Source: Romanomermis culicivorax
Lineage: Eukaryota; Nematoda; Enoplea; Mermithida; Mermithidae
Length of the DNA: 64,000 nt
NCBI GenBank assembly: GCA_963922205.1
Contig: CAWUHX010000132.1
Coordinates: forward strand, 868,001-932,000
Reading direction: 5' to 3'
Under the pieces are notes generated by a model. The model was not told where the DNA came from, ran no database searches, and saw only the letters and a program-made list of their open reading frames with translations. Shown here piece after piece: positions 61,870-64,000 of the stretch (position 1 is its first letter; each line of letters begins with the position of its first letter). Position numbers and translations under genes: made by a program.

Positions 61870-62854
61870 ACAATCAAGAAGTCTACTTTCATTTCTCAGT
61901 TATCCTTGATTGCTTCCATGAGTCTGATATGTCTCATTTCATATTAGAGTGAGTAAAACTTTGTTTGAAAGTATAGCAAAAATTGGAATATTCTGCCTGC
62001 GATGTATATATGAACTACTTCTCTCATATTTCTTCATTCGCTCATTCAATGCCATTATTTTTCAGCAGAACATCCAAGCACAGAGTATCACAAATTATTT
62101 ACAGAATACATTTTCCAACGTTTCAGAAGCTTCTCTGTTAAAAAATCTTCGGGCGCTATGCGCTGGAAAAGACAAGATTCGATAATTTTTCGTTGTTTAA
62201 AGTACCCACTTAGTTTATCAATTGGTTATCTTCGGTTTTCTAAAACAATGCGAAATGAAACCTCTCACTATTTGTTTCCTAGACAAAAAATCTAATATTC
62301 AGTGAATTCAATGCTTTCTCTGTCAGGAAAAATGCAAAAATCATGTTTTGAAAAACTGGTAAAGGACCAGGAAGTTGGAGTCTTCAGCAGCCGACAAGAG
62401 CTTATCCTATGCTGATGATGTTTTAATCATTTCGCAAATGCAAAAAGTTCATCTTCATAAAATTCAAAAATTCGGGGATTTTCGTCAAATAGATCAATAA
62501 GTTAATTCTTTTCGATTTGGCACACAGAATAGCATGTGGAAAAAAATAACGGCCCCGCACCAGAAGTGAGACCCGGAATTACCCGACTATTTTGCTGGAC
62601 CCGGACCCCATATTCTCAAAACTTTGGACGAGGTACCAGATCCGATATTCTTAAAATTTTGAACCCGGGCCCGATATTAAAATTTTGGACCCGGTACATC
62701 TGTAGAGTTTTGTATAAGTTTTTTAAAAACCAGTGTTTTTCTTTTGATGAGCAACCTGATTCGAACGCTTTGGACGAAGTGTTAATTATTGTTCTGAACT
62801 TGTAAGCTTTAATGCGTTCGAATTTAATAGACTACAAATTAAATGAATCCAAAG
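61870..62854. other. No gene seen; element relics
   Basis: A GGGCGC-TAT-GCGC hairpin at 62151-62164, and at 62560-62710 a GGACCCGG-rich segment ending GGTACATCTGTAGAG that looks like one hAT end. No coding support. Confidence 0.5.
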
Positions 62855-63150
62855 CAGTGTTTTTTTTGCACTGTGCAAAACTTTTCCCGCTCGTGCAAAA
62901 CTTTTTTTCCATGTTTTTTGCACCGGGCAAAAAAATGCATTTTGGTGCATTTTAATGCAATTTGCAAATTTAATATTAATTGTATTTTAATAATTTTAAT
63001 ATTAATTTTAATGCAAAAAAAATGTTGAAAAAAATTTGGTGTTTTCATATAAAAAAGATGCATTTTGGTGCATTTTAGTAGGTCCAAATCTCCAGATTTT
63101 CCGGCGCTTCGCGCCGGTTATAACTTTAATAATCATTATTATTCATTGTG
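62855..63150. mobile_element. Family E end fragment
   Basis: CAGTGTTTTTTTTGCAC start, then GCATTTTGGTGCATTTTAGT and GGCGC-TTC-GCGCC (63103-63115), followed by TATAACTTTAATAATCATTA. It is the reverse complement of the right 230 bases of the 6701-7733 element. The remainder is missing and LINE sequence follows. Confidence 0.7.
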
Positions 63151-63194
63151 ATTGATAAATATATTCCATTAGTCAAGCAAAAACCTGTCAGATC

Positions 63195-63721
63195 CAAATA
63201 TAATAAAAATATTCAACATTTGCTATCCAAAAAGCTTATATTATGGAAAAAATAACGAAGATGCAAAAATCTTGCTAAAAAGCAAGCTTATCATTTTTTA
63301 TGTAAACAAATTCGATCAGAAGTGTTTGAATAACAACTAGCTGAAGAAAATCAAATTATTGCAAAAAAGGACTCAAAGGCCTTATTATTTTGCATCTGTT
63401 TTTACACTGGATAATGAAACTTTGCCTGAATTCAAAAACCGATCAAATGTTGTTCTGTCATCAGTATCTTTCACTTTATTCGAATCGTTTTAGCAGCCAT
63501 AAAAAGCATCAAGCCATCCACAGCACTGGGACCCGACAATCTTTGTGCTTTTTTGATCGGAAAACTTGCTACACATTTGGTCCAACCACTTCCATCAATT
63601 TTTGAAGTTTCTTTCCAGATGAGCCACCTTCCTAAGTTATGGAATTTTGCAACTGTTGTTTCTATTTTCAAAAAAGGTGACCCAGCCCTGGTTGAAAATT
63701 ATCGTCCTGTTTCGCTATGTT
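63195..63721 (+). pseudogene. Non-LTR retrotransposon reverse transcriptase, N-terminal fragment
   Basis: Frames shift within the segment but show RKQIRSE-like and LAEENQIIAKKDSKAL text, VFTLDNETLPEFKN, then SSHKKHQAIHSTG and, from 63553, SHLPKLWNFATVVSIFKKGD followed by NYRPVSLCS. That last part is the LINE RT motif (LP..W..A.V.PIFKKGD....NYRPVSL). It is terminated by family D MITE sequence at 63722. Confidence 0.8.
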
Positions 63722-63845
63722 CAGTCGGGGGGTTGGAATGTTGGATGAATTTGGGTAAATGGTTGGCCAAGTTGGGGGGGGGGGCCCAACCATACCTGTA
63801 CTTGGGGGGGTTGGGGGGGACCCCCCCCCCCCAAGTACAGGTATG
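63722..63845. mobile_element. Family D MITE material, rearranged, interrupting LINE
   Basis: Left part (63722-63790) matches the inverted left end of the family (GGTTGGCCAAGTTGGGG). A short palindrome follows, CATACCTGTACTTGG...CCAAGTACAGGTATG (63791-63845), with both family ends and almost no interior. It cuts the reverse-transcriptase frame after RPVSLCS. Confidence 0.7.
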
Positions 63846-64000
63846 GTATGGACTAAACCTAAGAGGCCTAAGCATAGACCTAAGCCTAGGCCTAAGCCAG
63901 AAAGTTTGCCAGAACAACTTAAAAATTCAATAATTTTTTTCCGCCAAACAAATTTATGACAGATCTCGCTACGCAATGCTTTCTCAGGCAGTGTCTATTA

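Overview
The window is nuclear DNA from an animal. It is AT-rich and gene-poor, its exons are bounded by ordinary GT-AG introns, and its one clearly recognisable host gene, the cofilin phosphatase slingshot, belongs to a family known from animals. I cannot name the species. The repeat content (many hAT-type and miniature inverted-repeat elements, pogo-like DNA transposons, CR1/Jockey-like LINE fragments) suits a non-vertebrate animal.

Host gene. Slingshot lies on the minus strand from its start codon at 56064 down to at least 30712. I could place eleven coding segments. Their phases agree at every junction and give a continuous frame of 466 codons. The frame covers the conserved N-terminus, the slingshot N-domain, a DEK-C-type segment, and the dual-specificity phosphatase domain with its HCxxxxxR loop. 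The less conserved C-terminal part was not found. Introns run from about 53-55 bp to 6.6-8.4 kb, and the large ones are packed with transposons. Elsewhere there is a tandem pair of tRNA-Thr(UGU)-like sequences (48620-48939), a broken lamin-tail-like coding fragment (12700-13363) and a few unidentified open segments.

Layout. 1-6100: foldback-like element, a threefold nest (MITE containing a hAT derivative containing a pogo-like element), and a CATACATGTAA MITE. 6381-7899: one hAT-type element inside another. 9568-12092: inactivated ZNF862/KIAA1586-like hAT transposase gene, followed by the lamin-tail-like fragment. 14820-15530: 0.7 kb of almost pure purine. 18540-23770: LINE remains plus a dense cluster of about 200-bp MITEs and two adjacent ~1.05-kb hAT-type MITEs. 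25846-30201: further MITEs and a hAT derivative. 30712-56064: slingshot, with its intronic elements. 56884-64000: hAT-type elements, hairpin-marked repeats and a LINE reverse-transcriptase fragment cut by a MITE.

Most of the window is therefore transposon archaeology. Many elements can be bounded exactly because both terminal repeats and 8-bp target duplications are visible. The most unusual items are the foldback-like elements whose arms are 17-bp tandem arrays, a set of MITE families ending in CATAC(A/C)TG with 8-bp target duplications, and a GGCGC-N3-GCGCC hairpin that recurs about twenty times.
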